Part shown: in pieces, positions 18,149 to 27,590 of the stretch
Position numbering within the stretch: the first letter of the stretch is position 1
How the letters are laid out: each line of letters starts with the position of its first letter
NCBI RefSeq assembly: GCF_004117875.1
Contig: NZ_RAHW01000001.1
Coordinates: 1,037,830-1,101,829, forward strand
Reading direction: 5' to 3'
Source: Geomonas oryzae
GTDB lineage: Bacteria > Desulfobacterota > Desulfuromonadia > Geobacterales > Geobacteraceae
Length of the DNA stretch: 64,000 nucleotides
Notes under the pieces: model-generated
Seen by the model: the letters and a program-made list of their open reading frames with translations, nothing else
Databases searched by the model: none
Told to the model about the DNA's origin: nothing
Translations under genes and position numbers: made by a program

Positions 18149-19435
18149 CTAGTTCCTACCTGCGGGGATGGTGATGATGAAGTCGGCGCCTCCCCCCGGG
18201 GCGTCGGCTACGGCAACGGTTCCTTGCAGCTTGAGTACCGCCTCCCAGACCACGGCGAGCCCCATGCCGGTCCCGGAGCCGACCGGCAGCGTGGTGAAGA
18301 ACGGGTCGAAGATCTGCCCCCTGAGCGCTGAGGGGATGCCGGGGCCGTTGTCGGCGATGCTGATCCTGATCCTCTCCCCGTCGAAGCAGCTCGAGAGGGT
18401 GATGCGCGGCGAGGCCCCGGCGTGGGTGAGGGCGTTCTGGATCAGGTTCAAAAAGATCTGCCCGGGGAGCTGCCCCTGGCATTTGATCTCCGGGAGCGGC
18501 TGCAGCTCCTTGACGATCTCGGCGCGGCCGGCCAACTGGTGCGATAAAAGCGTGAGGGTCCGCTCCAGCTCCTGGTTCAGGTCCACGACGCTGTCGCCGC
18601 TCTCGTCGACATGGGAGAAACCCTTCAGGTCGGCGACGATGCGGGAGACCCGCTCGGCCCCGGCGAGGCTCTGTGCCATCAGGTCGCCGACGTCGGCCAT
18701 GACATGCGGGAGCTTCAACTCGCGCCACTTCGTCTCGGCCTCGGCAACGAGCCGTTCGCGCGGCTGCTCGAGCTCCAGGTGCTCGCGGTAGAACTGCAGC
18801 ATGGCGCAGAAACGGGCCACGTACTTCTGCAGCGTGTGCAGGTTGGAGGTGATGAAGCCTAGCGGGTTGTTGATCTCGTGGGCGACCCCGGCGGCGAGCT
18901 GACCCACCGCAGCCATTCTCTCCTGCTGCAGCAGGTGCGCCTGGGTGCGCCGCAGTTCCGCGGTCCGCTCCTTCACGCGCAGTTCCAGGTTCTCCGCGAG
19001 CTCGCGGTAGCGCGCCTCGCTTTTGGTGAGCTCCGCGTTCATGGCGACGAGCTCCTCGTGCGAGCTGTTCACCACAGAGGTGTGGATCTCCGTGGTGAGG
19101 ACCCGCTTCAGGGAGTTCCTGAGCACGGTGTCGAGCGCCACGATAAGGAGCGAGGCGAGCGGTTCAAGACGCTCGCGCCCCTCCGGTGCCCCGAAGAGCT
19201 CCAGATGTGCCACCGGTTCCCCCTCGAGCAAAAGCGGCAGGGTGCGGATGAGCTCGCCCCGTCCGGCTGGAGCACACGCCCCCCATAGTTCCTCGCCGTC
19301 GTCCCCGGTGACCCGGGCGCACGAAGCCCCAGCCGCGAGCGCCCCCTTGAGCAGCGGGATGACGTCCGCGTCGAGCAGTAGTTCGCGCACCTTTTTCTCT
19401 TCCCCGACCACGAAATGCAGCGTGTCTGCGCTCAT
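18149..19435 (-). CDS. Soluble histidine kinase
   Basis: A cytoplasmic kinase with no transmembrane segment. The first 110 residues form a small GAF-like sensing region I cannot assign firmly. A coiled coil (about 115-175) leads to the H-box [20 protein letters not shown]. The catalytic domain shows the N-box LIQNALTHAG, G1 DNGPGIPSAL and G2 GTGMGLAVV. The sequence between H-box and N-box matches the kinase at 22532 closely, so both may phosphorylate the receivers in this operon. Its ATG overlaps the GTPase stop by four bases. Confidence 0.9.
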   Translation of the reverse strand: MSADTLHFVVGEEKKVRELLLDADVIPLLKGALAAGASCARVTGDDGEELWGACAPAGRGELIRTLPLLLEGEPVAHLELFGAPEGRERLEPLASLLIVALDTVLRNSLKRVLTTEIHTSVVNSSHEELVAMNAELTKSEARYRELAENLELRVKERTAELRRTQAHLLQQERMAAVGQLAAGVAHEINNPLGFITSNLHTLQKYVARFCAMLQFYREHLELEQPRERLVAEAETKWRELKLPHVMADVGDLMAQSLAGAERVSRIVADLKGFSHVDESGDSVVDLNQELERTLTLLSHQLAGRAEIVKELQPLPEIKCQGQLPGQIFLNLIQNALTHAGASPRITLSSCFDGERIRISIADNGPGIPSALRGQIFDPFFTTLPVGSGTGMGLAVVWEAVLKLQGTVAVADAPGGGADFIITIPAGRN

Positions 19436-20091
19436 GGCTCCTCCTTGAGCGAGGTGAGCTGGGCGATGAAGCGCTCGCGCGTAAGCCCGTGCGTTGCGGC
19501 GAGGGCGAAGCGGGCGTCGATCCGGTCGTAGACGAGCCCCGCCAGCACGGCGAAGGTCTCGGAAACCCCCACCCCGTTCAGCGCGCTCGCCAGCACCACC
19601 GGGATTCCGGTGGGGTCCCAGGTGGTGCGGATCTCCTCCTCGGGGACCGCTGCCGGGAGGTCGCGCTTGTTGAACTGGATCACCAGCGGGATGCTGTCGA
19701 TGTCGAGCCCGACCAGGGAGAGGTTTCTTTCCAGGTTGTCGAAGCTCGTCACGTTGCTTCCCGCTTCTGCGCGGTTCGAGTCGGCGACGAAGACCACGCC
19801 GTCGGCGCGCTGCAGGACCGCCTTTCTCGTCGCGTCGTGGCAGACCTGCCCCGGCACCGTGTAGACCTTCACCTTGATCTTCAGCCCGCTCGGCGCGGTG
19901 AGGAAGAAGGGGAGGAGATCGAAGTAGATGGTCCGGTCTCCGCTCGTGTCGAGCACCATGAGCTCGCCGCGCCCCTGCCGGGTGAGCAGGTCGTGCAGCT
20001 GCAACAGGTTGGTGGTTTTCCCAGAGAGCGCCGGGCCGTAGTAGACCAGCTTAAGCACCATGCGCCGCTCTTTCTCGTCGAACTCGATCAT
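19432..20091 (-). CDS. MglA-type small GTPase
   Basis: A Ras-like GTPase of the MglA family, which sets cell polarity and places type IV pili and motility machinery in Myxococcus and relatives. G1 is YGPALSGKTTN. The switch region includes DTSGDRTIYFDLLPF, and the G3 region is YTVPGQVCHDATRK, which lacks the usual Asp exactly as MglA does. G4 is QFNKRDLP. The start at 20091 overlaps the stop of the HD-GYP gene as ATGA. No MglB/roadblock partner gene is adjacent. Its neighbour is a pilus-type ATPase with a receiver domain. Confidence 0.9.
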   Translation of the reverse strand: MIEFDEKERRMVLKLVYYGPALSGKTTNLLQLHDLLTRQGRGELMVLDTSGDRTIYFDLLPFFLTAPSGLKIKVKVYTVPGQVCHDATRKAVLQRADGVVFVADSNRAEAGSNVTSFDNLERNLSLVGLDIDSIPLVIQFNKRDLPAAVPEEEIRTTWDPTGIPVVLASALNGVGVSETFAVLAGLVYDRIDARFALAATHGLTRERFIAQLTSLKEEP

Positions 20092-21659
20092 CGCGCCTTC
20101 TCGTCCGTCACGTAGACCCCGCACGAGGGGGGGTCGATCTGGTAGTAGCGCAGCACGGCCTCGATGCTGCCGCGGTTCAACTGCGTCCCCTCGGTCAAAA
20201 GCAGAAGCCCCGTCCCGCTGTAGAGGTTCCTGGTGAGCCGCATCCCTTCCTTGAGCCGCTTCGGCTCGACCTCGCGCTCGGGCACCGCCTCGGTCACGGT
20301 GATCTTCACGCTCCCCGCCTCGCTGCGCCCTGAGGGGGCCCAGCTGACGAAAATCCCCCCCGACGGGGGATCGACCTGGTAGCTGCGTACGACGGCCATG
20401 ATGCGTCCCGCGTCGAGCACGGTGCCGCGTTCCGCGATGAGCGCACCGGACCCGCTGTGGAGGTCGCGGGTGATGGTCATCCCCTCGAGAAGCTGCTTCG
20501 GGCGGAGCTCCTTCTCAGCCGCCTCGGCGCGCCTGGAGTACGCTGCCAAGTAGAGCTCGCGCACGTGCCGTTCCGCGGCGGGGTAGAGTTCCGGGTCGAG
20601 GCTCTTGCCGAGCTCCTTAGTGATGCGCGTAAAGAGGGCGGGGAGTGGATCGTCACCGCGCTGCTCGGTGAGCTCGCGGTCCACGAAGTCGGCCATGGCG
20701 ATGATGCGGGCGCCCAGGGGGATGCCGGTGCCGCTCAGCCCGTCGGGGAACCCGGCGCCGTCGTAGCGCTCGTGGTGGTGCCTTATCAGCACCCCCGCCT
20801 CGCGCAGCTCCTCGACCGCGTCAAGCGTCGCCTGTCCGCGCACCGCGTGCTGCAGGAAGATGCCGGTTTCCTCGCGGGTCATCGCGGCCATCCGCTTCTG
20901 CAGGATCTCCTGGCTGATCCCGATCACGCCGATGTCGTGCAGAAGAGCGGCGGTGCGTACCGTCTCGACATCTTCGGGGGAGAGCCCCGCCTCGCTGGCG
21001 AGCCGCACGCTCAGCTCGGTGACGTTTCGGGTGTGTTCCTGCAGCCGGCTCGAGTGGAGCTCGATGAGCCGGGAGAAGGCGACGATGGTCTCGCGGAAGG
21101 CGTGCCCCACGCGCCGGTTGCGCTCCTTCAACTCCTCGTTCTGCCGCCTGATGGTCGCCGTCTGCTCCAAAACGCGCCCCTTCAGGTTGTCGTTCCAGGC
21201 GGAAAGTTGGCGGTTTTGCTCCTCGACGAGGGCGGTCAGGCGCCGGTTCTCCTGAACCAGGTGGTACTGCTGCACCCCCTCCTGGATGGTGCGCACGAGC
21301 ACGTCGTCGTCCCAAGGTTTCAGGAGGTAGCGCGAGGCGCCACCCTTGTTGATGGCGTCCATGGTGGCCGCCATGTCGGCATAGCCGGTTAAAACCATGC
21401 GCACCGCGTCCGGGACGAGTCCCCGCGCCTGCTCAAGGAACTGCGCGCCGCTCATGCCGGGCATGCGCTGGTCCGAGAGGATGAGGGCGACGTCGGGGTG
21501 CTCCCTGAGCCTCTCCAGCCCCTCGGCCCCGGAAGAGGCCCGCAGCACCTCGAGCTCCACCTCCTGCTCCATGAGCAGCCGAGAAATGGATCGGGTGATG
21601 TTCTCCTCGTCGTCGACCAGAAGCACCTTGTGCGGTGCGGTTTCGGTTTGTATGTCCAT
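20088..21659 (-). CDS. Receiver-HD-GYP domain protein (c-di-GMP phosphodiesterase candidate)
   Basis: Residues 8-125 are a receiver (SDQRMPGMSG acceptor; KPWDDDVL). A coiled coil (about 130-180) leads to an HD-GYP domain with LLHDIGVIG, HHERYDGAGFPDGL and later metal-binding blocks. The GYP signature reads GFP, a conservative change. The C-terminal 130 residues are two copies of a domain of about 65 residues, each with a pattern like L-x-E-G-M-x-x-T-R-(D/N)-L-(H/Y)-S-G and ending in YQ(V/I)DPPS-G. This duplicated tail is uncommon. The start 21659 has GAGGAG six bases upstream; the longer frame to 21770 has none. Confidence 0.9.
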   Translation of the reverse strand: MDIQTETAPHKVLLVDDEENITRSISRLLMEQEVELEVLRASSGAEGLERLREHPDVALILSDQRMPGMSGAQFLEQARGLVPDAVRMVLTGYADMAATMDAINKGGASRYLLKPWDDDVLVRTIQEGVQQYHLVQENRRLTALVEEQNRQLSAWNDNLKGRVLEQTATIRRQNEELKERNRRVGHAFRETIVAFSRLIELHSSRLQEHTRNVTELSVRLASEAGLSPEDVETVRTAALLHDIGVIGISQEILQKRMAAMTREETGIFLQHAVRGQATLDAVEELREAGVLIRHHHERYDGAGFPDGLSGTGIPLGARIIAMADFVDRELTEQRGDDPLPALFTRITKELGKSLDPELYPAAERHVRELYLAAYSRRAEAAEKELRPKQLLEGMTITRDLHSGSGALIAERGTVLDAGRIMAVVRSYQVDPPSGGIFVSWAPSGRSEAGSVKITVTEAVPEREVEPKRLKEGMRLTRNLYSGTGLLLLTEGTQLNRGSIEAVLRYYQIDPPSCGVYVTDEKAR

Positions 21660-21723
21660 CTGTTGCTCCTCGTTTGCGTCATAGGGCGCGTGCGCCGCAG
21701 AGGGCGCCTTACGCCGCGTCACC

Positions 21724-22539
21724 TCACGCCGCGCGGGCGATGGTGACCACCAGCTCCACCGCACCGTCACCCGGCGGGTGGAACTGCCGCAGGTTCAGCC
21801 GGTATCCCCCGGTCTCGATGGCGCCGGAGCCGGGCGTCGACGCGGAAAGCCCGTCGGAGAGGTCTGCGAACTGCGGCAGCGCTTCGGCGAGGCGCCGCCC
21901 CACCAGTTGCCCGTCGGCGACCTGCAGAAGATCCGCCGCCTCCCGGTTCATCTGCAGCACGACGCCGTCGCCGTTCAGGGCGAGCACCCCGAACGGCAGA
22001 TGGTCCAGGATGACGGCCGCGTGCGCCAGCGCCTCGTGTTCCTGCATGAAACCGCAGGAGCAAGAGGCGGCCCGCCGCGCGAGGTCAGCGTTCAGCTCTC
22101 TCAACTCGTCCGTCTTGCGCCTTAACTCCTCGGCCAGCTGCTCGTTCCTGCGCTGGGTGGCGAAATGTTCCAGCGCCTTGGCTACGGTCACCCTCAGCTC
22201 GTCGTCGTTCCACGGCTTCGGGATGAACTTGTAGATCTTCCCCTCGTTGATGGCGGCGACCACCGCCGCGGTGTCCGCGTACCCGGAGAGGACGATACGG
22301 ATCGTCTCTGGATGGGTCTTGAACACCTCCTTCAGGAACTCGACCCCGTTCATACCCGGCATCCGGAAGTCCGAGATCACCACCTGCACCTGCGGCGAGG
22401 CGTTCAGAAGTTCGAGCCCCTCCTCGCCGGAGGCTGCGGTGAGTATCTCGTAGTCGTCGTCGATGAAGATGCGCTCTAGGGCGCGGAGCACGTTGCGCTC
22501 GTCGTCCACGCACAGGATCCTGGTCTGGTGATCACTCAT
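21724..22539 (-). CDS. Receiver-PAS response regulator
   Basis: Residues 1-120 are a receiver (acceptor in SDFRMPGMNG, KPWNDDEL). A coiled-coil linker with a CSCGF cysteine pair follows, then a PAS-like domain (about 170-270) starting near LDHLPFGVLALNGDG. No effector domain is seen, so output is probably by protein contact. The ATG at 22539 overlaps the stop of the upstream kinase by eight bases, indicating translational coupling. A TTG at 22548 is a less likely start. Confidence 0.87.
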   Translation of the reverse strand: MSDHQTRILCVDDERNVLRALERIFIDDDYEILTAASGEEGLELLNASPQVQVVISDFRMPGMNGVEFLKEVFKTHPETIRIVLSGYADTAAVVAAINEGKIYKFIPKPWNDDELRVTVAKALEHFATQRRNEQLAEELRRKTDELRELNADLARRAASCSCGFMQEHEALAHAAVILDHLPFGVLALNGDGVVLQMNREAADLLQVADGQLVGRRLAEALPQFADLSDGLSASTPGSGAIETGGYRLNLRQFHPPGDGAVELVVTIARAA

Positions 22540-25500
22540 CTGAGCCAACCCCCTCTATCGGGAGCCTGATGGTGAAGGTGGTGCCGACCCCGACCTCGCT
22601 TTCCACCTCGATGCTCCCGTGATGTTTCTTGATGATGTCGTAACTGATGGAGAGGCCGAGCCCGGTCCCCTTGCCGACCTCCTTGGTGGTGAAAAACGGT
22701 TCGAAGATGCGGCTTCTGAGCTCCTCGGGTATGCCGCCACCCGTGTCGCTGATGGCGACGGCGACCTGATCCCCCTCGCGCCTGGTGGCTACGGTGATCT
22801 CACCCTGTTTCTCGATGGCGTGCGCCGCGTTCACCAGCATGTTCAGGAACACCTGGTTCAACTGCTGGGGGAGGCACTTCACCGGCGGGAGCTCGCCGTA
22901 GTCGCGGATGAGCGTGGTCTTGTACTTGAGCTCGTTCCAGGCGATGGTGATGGTGCTCTCGATGCATTCGTTCAGGTCCACGTAGGTGGCCTGCGCGTCG
23001 TCCACCCTGGAGAAGCTCTTCAGGTTCTGCACGATGTTGCGCACCCTCTCCGCTCCGTCCTGGGACTCGGCCAAAAGGCTCCGCGCATCCTCGAGGATGT
23101 AATCCACCTTGAATTTCTTGCGCGCCTGGGCGATGCGCTCCCTCGCCTCCGGCGGCGCCGCGGCGAGCCCGTCGGACTGGGCCTCCAGGAATCCTTCCAG
23201 CCGCTCGAGGTATTTCCCCATGGTGCCGAGGTTGCTGGAGATGAACCCCATGGGGTTGTTGATCTCGTGGGCGACCCCCGCCGCCAGCTGCCCTATCGAG
23301 GCCATCTTCTCCTGCTGCAAAAGCTGCGAGTGGGTCGCCTTCAACTCCTGGTAGGCGACGATGAGCTCCTCGGAGACCCGCTTTATTTCGGTCAGGTCGT
23401 GCAGCATGATCACCTGCGATCCCTGTTCGCCGTACGGATAGATCCTGAGGGTGAACCAGCGCCCGGATGCCTCGTGCTGCAGCTCGGCCTGCCCGCGGTC
23501 CAGGGTGCTAAGGTCGAGCCCCGCCCCCTGCATGAGATCGCGCCAGTTGGCCGAGACCAGGCGCGAGTAGGAGTTGCCGGTCAGCTGCTTGAACGCGCGG
23601 TTGCAGCGCCTGACCCGCCCCTGGCTGTCCACCATGGCCACCAGGTCGTCGACGCAGTCCATGGTCTGTTCCCATTCCCGTTTCCCCTTCTCCACCTGCC
23701 GGAACAGCTCCGAGAGCTGCTCGTGCTTCAGTACCATCTCCGCCTGGTTCTTCAAAAGCTGGCGCTCGGCGTTCTTCTTCGCCGTGATCTCCTCTTTCAC
23801 CCCGAGGAAGTGGGTGATGCGCCCCTGCTGGTCGCAGATCGGGGCGATGGTTGCGTTCTCCCAGAAGAAGGTGCCGTCCTTGCGCTTGTTGTTGAACTCG
23901 CCGTGCCATTCCTTCCCGGCCGTTATGGTCTCCCACAGTTGCCGGTAGGTTTCCTCCAACTGCCGTCCCGACTTCAGGATGCTCGGCTTTTGCCCGAGCG
24001 CTTCCTCCTTCTCGAAGCCGCTCACCTCGCAGAACTTCCGGTTCACGTACTGGATCACCCCCTGGGCGTCCGTGATCACGATGGCACTCGCACTCTGTTC
24101 CACCGCCTGCGAGAACAGGTGCAGGGATTCCTCGGCGCGGGCCCGCTCGGTGATGTCGTACAGCGTTTCCACCACCGCGATGGTCTCGCCGTCCCTGGTG
24201 ACCGGTGCCGCATCGAAGAAGAGGTAGCGTTCCCTGCCGTTCAGGTTGTGGTACCACCCCTCGGCCCTGATGATCCCCTTCATCACCACGTCGCAGCTGT
24301 AGGTCGGGTAGAGCTCGCCGGCCCGGTCGGTCTCCCCCGACATGAGCAGGTCGCAAAGGGTGGGGCGTTTGCTCGGGTAGAAGGGTTCCCACTGCCGGTC
24401 GGTGCCTAGCATCTCGGTCGCCGGCATACCGGTGAGCTCCGCGATGGCGCGGTTCCAGACGATGATGCGGTGGTTTCTGTCGATGACGAAGAGCGGCGTC
24501 GAGGTGTTCTCCAGAAGGCTCTCGACGAAACGGCGCTCCTCCTCCAGCATCCCCTCCAGGTGTCGGTCCATGGAGATGTCCCTGAAGCTGCCCCGCATGC
24601 CCAGGTTCTCGTCGTCGGCGCCGCGCACCACCCGGCAGGTGTACTTGAACCAGCGCTGCTCCCCGTTCTTCGTGTTGAGGCGCAACTCCACCGGGGACGC
24701 CGGCTTGTCCCGGTCCGCACAGTTGCCGCTTCTGCACCACAGCTCGCGGTCTTCGGGGTGGATGATGCTTTCCAAAAGGCCGCGGTCGGCCAGGAACTCG
24801 CGGTCGGTGTGGCCGGTCAGCGACTCGCAGTTCGAGGAGATGTAGCGCAGCGAGCCGTCGGGGTTGGTGAGTATGGCGAGTTCCGAGGTGAACTCGGCGA
24901 TGATGCGGTAGAGCTCCTGGTTCTCCTCCAGGGTTTCCTGCCGTTTGTCCATGGTTATCACCATGTCGTTCACCGCAAGCGCCAGGTGCTCCAGCTCGTC
25001 GCCGGTCGCTATGGATACGAGCCGTTCAGGCCCCTTCTTTTGGCTCAGGGTGCCGACGTGGTTCACCAGCCGGGCGAGCGGTTCGGTGACGTGCCGGATC
25101 AGGCGCCATAGCGTCACCTGGGTCAAAATGAGGATGATGAAGAGGGCCGCGGCGAAATAAAGGCGCGCCTCCCTGAGCGGTTCGTACGCCTCCGCTTCGG
25201 GGTACTGCACCGCCACGATGAAGTTCGCGTTTTTCAGCGGAAGGGCCGTGGTGATCCAGGTCTCTCCCGCGGCGTCCCGGGTCTCGCCGCCGGCCATGAC
25301 GTTTCTCTGCAGCGCGTCGTCTATGGCAGGGTTCTCCCCGGGGGTCAGGTAGGACATCACCTGGCTTTGGTCCGGATGCCAGACGATGGTGCGGTTTCTC
25401 TCCATAACCAGCAGGCGCCCGCGCTTTCCGACCGTGTGGAGCGCCCGGTCGGTTCTGCCGTCTTCGTAGAGGTCGTGATGTCCAGCCAAGAGCCCGGCCA

Positions 25501-25999
25501 CGCTGCCGTTGGCGCGCAGGATGGGGACCCCGAAGCTGATCAGGGGGTGTTTGGGGGGGACGGAGGAGAAGTAGGGGGCGGAGATGTACGGCTTGCCGGT
25601 CGCGAGGGTGAAGGCGACGTAGCTGTTCCCCTTCTTGATCGGGCTCAGTGCCGTACGGGGGCTTTGCGCGATGCTGCGCCCTTCCGCATCGATCACCTCC
25701 AGCCCGCCGTTGAAAAAGGTGCGCGCCGCGCGGAACTGGTCGAGCGCCTGCTGCATCTTCTTCGGGTCTTCGAGCAGGGCGGGGTCGATTCCCTTGGCCA
25801 TCAGATCGAGCATCTGCCGCGAGTGCAAAAGCTCGTCATCGATGTAGCGCGAGGCGAGGGCCAGCGTCGCCGCGTGCTGCCGCGTCACGGTCTCGGTCAG
25901 TGCGTGGGAGAGGTAGCGGTACCCCGCCAGGGTGAGCAGCACCATAAGCGATGACACCAGCAGGAATACCGGCCCCGATATCTTGGTCTTGATCCTCAT
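22532..25999 (-). CDS. Large membrane sensor histidine kinase (Cache, HAMP, multi-PAS)
   Basis: At 1155 residues this is the largest sensor in the window and the first gene of the operon running down to 15767. A transmembrane helix (about 10-30), a periplasmic Cache domain (about 35-275), a second helix (about 283-305) and HAMP come first. At least three PAS/PAC repeats follow (about 365-880). The kinase ends with H-box [21 protein letters not shown]-box [13 protein letters not shown]1 [10 protein letters not shown] and G2 [12 protein letters not shown]. There is no receiver on this protein; the next gene encodes one. GGAG lies eight bases before the ATG. Confidence 0.92.
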   Translation of the reverse strand: MRIKTKISGPVFLLVSSLMVLLTLAGYRYLSHALTETVTRQHAATLALASRYIDDELLHSRQMLDLMAKGIDPALLEDPKKMQQALDQFRAARTFFNGGLEVIDAEGRSIAQSPRTALSPIKKGNSYVAFTLATGKPYISAPYFSSVPPKHPLISFGVPILRANGSVAGLLAGHHDLYEDGRTDRALHTVGKRGRLLVMERNRTIVWHPDQSQVMSYLTPGENPAIDDALQRNVMAGGETRDAAGETWITTALPLKNANFIVAVQYPEAEAYEPLREARLYFAAALFIILILTQVTLWRLIRHVTEPLARLVNHVGTLSQKKGPERLVSIATGDELEHLALAVNDMVITMDKRQETLEENQELYRIIAEFTSELAILTNPDGSLRYISSNCESLTGHTDREFLADRGLLESIIHPEDRELWCRSGNCADRDKPASPVELRLNTKNGEQRWFKYTCRVVRGADDENLGMRGSFRDISMDRHLEGMLEEERRFVESLLENTSTPLFVIDRNHRIIVWNRAIAELTGMPATEMLGTDRQWEPFYPSKRPTLCDLLMSGETDRAGELYPTYSCDVVMKGIIRAEGWYHNLNGRERYLFFDAAPVTRDGETIAVVETLYDITERARAEESLHLFSQAVEQSASAIVITDAQGVIQYVNRKFCEVSGFEKEEALGQKPSILKSGRQLEETYRQLWETITAGKEWHGEFNNKRKDGTFFWENATIAPICDQQGRITHFLGVKEEITAKKNAERQLLKNQAEMVLKHEQLSELFRQVEKGKREWEQTMDCVDDLVAMVDSQGRVRRCNRAFKQLTGNSYSRLVSANWRDLMQGAGLDLSTLDRGQAELQHEASGRWFTLRIYPYGEQGSQVIMLHDLTEIKRVSEELIVAYQELKATHSQLLQQEKMASIGQLAAGVAHEINNPMGFISSNLGTMGKYLERLEGFLEAQSDGLAAAPPEARERIAQARKKFKVDYILEDARSLLAESQDGAERVRNIVQNLKSFSRVDDAQATYVDLNECIESTITIAWNELKYKTTLIRDYGELPPVKCLPQQLNQVFLNMLVNAAHAIEKQGEITVATRREGDQVAVAISDTGGGIPEELRSRIFEPFFTTKEVGKGTGLGLSISYDIIKKHHGSIEVESEVGVGTTFTIRLPIEGVGSDE

Positions 26000-26141
26000 T
26001 GCTTGCGCTCCGCAGAGGGCGTAGGGCGACTTCGCGTGACGAGACTAGTCTCCATCCCGCTTGCTCTTCCCATCGGAAAAAACGCTGTTTTCTTAAGAGG
26101 AATATTGCGCTAACTTGCCGGAATGAAAAGGTTAAAGTCTT

Positions 26142-27407
26142 TTAATTCAGAGTGGTCGCGCCGGCGAGGTGCCGGGAGAGGGGGAGTTCGACGCGAACGC
26201 AGGTTCCGGAGGCGTCGCTGGAGATGAGGATGCGCCCGCCGTGCCCGGCGATGAAGCGCTGGGCGATGGTCAGGCCGAGGCCTACGTGGCTGTCAGGGGC
26301 CTTGGTGGTGAAGAAGGGATCGAAAAGCGAGGGGAGGTTTTCCGGCGGGATGCCGGGTCCGCTGTCGGCGATGACGATCTCGGCGAGTTCGCCCTGCGCG
26401 GCGACCGAGACGTTGATGGTGCCCGGGGCGCTGCCGAGCGCCTCGCAGGCGTTTTTCAAAAGGGCGACCAGCGCGGTGTTCAAGAGGGTGAGCGCCCCCT
26501 GCACGAAGACGCCGTGCTCGGGCTGGGACCAATGCACCTGGGTTCCCGGGGGGGTGAGCACCGTAATCATGTCCACGAGCGGCTTCATGAGGCCGACGAG
26601 TTCCAACTCCTGCATCGCCTGGTTCGCAAGGCCCAGTTCCAACTGCGCCATCTGCTGCACGATGAGGGCGATACGCTGCCCCCCCTCCCTCGTCTCGTAC
26701 AAGAGGGCGGGGAGGTCGAGGTTTATCTGGCGCAGGCGGTGCTTCTTTTCCAGTTGCAGGATCGCCTGGGCGGAGTCGGGGTCGGCGGCACGCAAAAGGT
26801 CCGTGAGCGCGTTTGCGTGCTGCTGCAGGGCGAAGGCGTAACGCTCCAGGGTCGAGAGGTTGCTCATCACGAACCCCAAAGGGTTGTTGATGTAGTGGGC
26901 GGCCCCGGCGGCAAGGCGTGCGACGGCACCCACTTTTTCCTGTTCGACCAGTTTCCTCTGGGTCTTCTGCAGCTTGGCGAGGGTCTGCTCAATTTCGTGT
27001 CGCGCCCTGGTGAGGGCGGTCTTCTGGCGGGTATTGCGCACGGCGGCACGGATGCGGGCGAGGAGGTCGATCTCCTGGAACGGCTTCACGATGTAGTCAT
27101 CGGCCCCAAGGTCGAGGCCTGCGGCGATCTGCTCGTGGGTCCCCTGGGAGGTGAAGAGGATCACGGAGTACATGCGGTCGTGCAGCGGGGGCGCGCGCAG
27201 CACGTCGAGGCCCGAGAGCCCCGGCATCTCGACGTCGAGGAGCATCACGTCCGGAGGAGCGCTGGTCAAAGCGACGAGGGCGCTCGCCCCGTCCACCGCC
27301 TCGCGCACCCGGTAACCGTCCTGGGAGAGGAGGGCAACCACGTAGCTGCGTATGGCGGCGCTGTCGTCAACGACGAGTATTTCAGGCTGCTCTGGGAATT
27401 CGGTCAT
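26142..27407 (-). CDS. Receiver-histidine kinase hybrid with altered H-box
   Basis: An N-terminal receiver (about residues 8-125; VVDDSA, acceptor in LLDVEMPGLSG, VKPF) is joined by a coiled coil to a kinase core. The H-box reads AGAAHYINNPLGFVMS. The usual Glu or Asp after the phospho-accepting His is replaced by Tyr, which may weaken autophosphorylation or phosphatase activity. The ATPase domain keeps LLKNACEALG, DSGPGIPPENL and HVGLGLTIAQRF. I use ATG 27407, where homology begins; the longer frame adds unlikely sequence. It lies 142 bases upstream of the operon-leading kinase, on the same strand. Confidence 0.87.
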   Translation of the reverse strand: MTEFPEQPEILVVDDSAAIRSYVVALLSQDGYRVREAVDGASALVALTSAPPDVMLLDVEMPGLSGLDVLRAPPLHDRMYSVILFTSQGTHEQIAAGLDLGADDYIVKPFQEIDLLARIRAAVRNTRQKTALTRARHEIEQTLAKLQKTQRKLVEQEKVGAVARLAAGAAHYINNPLGFVMSNLSTLERYAFALQQHANALTDLLRAADPDSAQAILQLEKKHRLRQINLDLPALLYETREGGQRIALIVQQMAQLELGLANQAMQELELVGLMKPLVDMITVLTPPGTQVHWSQPEHGVFVQGALTLLNTALVALLKNACEALGSAPGTINVSVAAQGELAEIVIADSGPGIPPENLPSLFDPFFTTKAPDSHVGLGLTIAQRFIAGHGGRILISSDASGTCVRVELPLSRHLAGATTLN

Positions 27408-27510
27408 AGGTCCAAACCCGCATCGGCGTGTTTCTGGGCGGCGCCGTCGTTTGCCTCTCCGGCGCACCTTTCTCATCGGCGGGGGGTGACATCCACTGAA
27501 GCCTTTTTCG

Positions 27511-27540
27511 TTGCCGTACCTGACGCTTTTCCTGTAGTAT
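27511..27540 (+). promoter_or_regulatory. Possible sigma-70-type promoter of the sulfite/nitrite reductase-like gene
   Basis: TTGCCG (27511-27516) and TAGTAT (27535-27540) are separated by 18 bases, about 50 bases before the start codon. The -10 match is only moderate. Confidence 0.3.
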
Positions 27541-27590
27541 CCGTGACCATGCCGGCTGCGCCGGCTTTTAACGTACAGGAGACAAAACCC

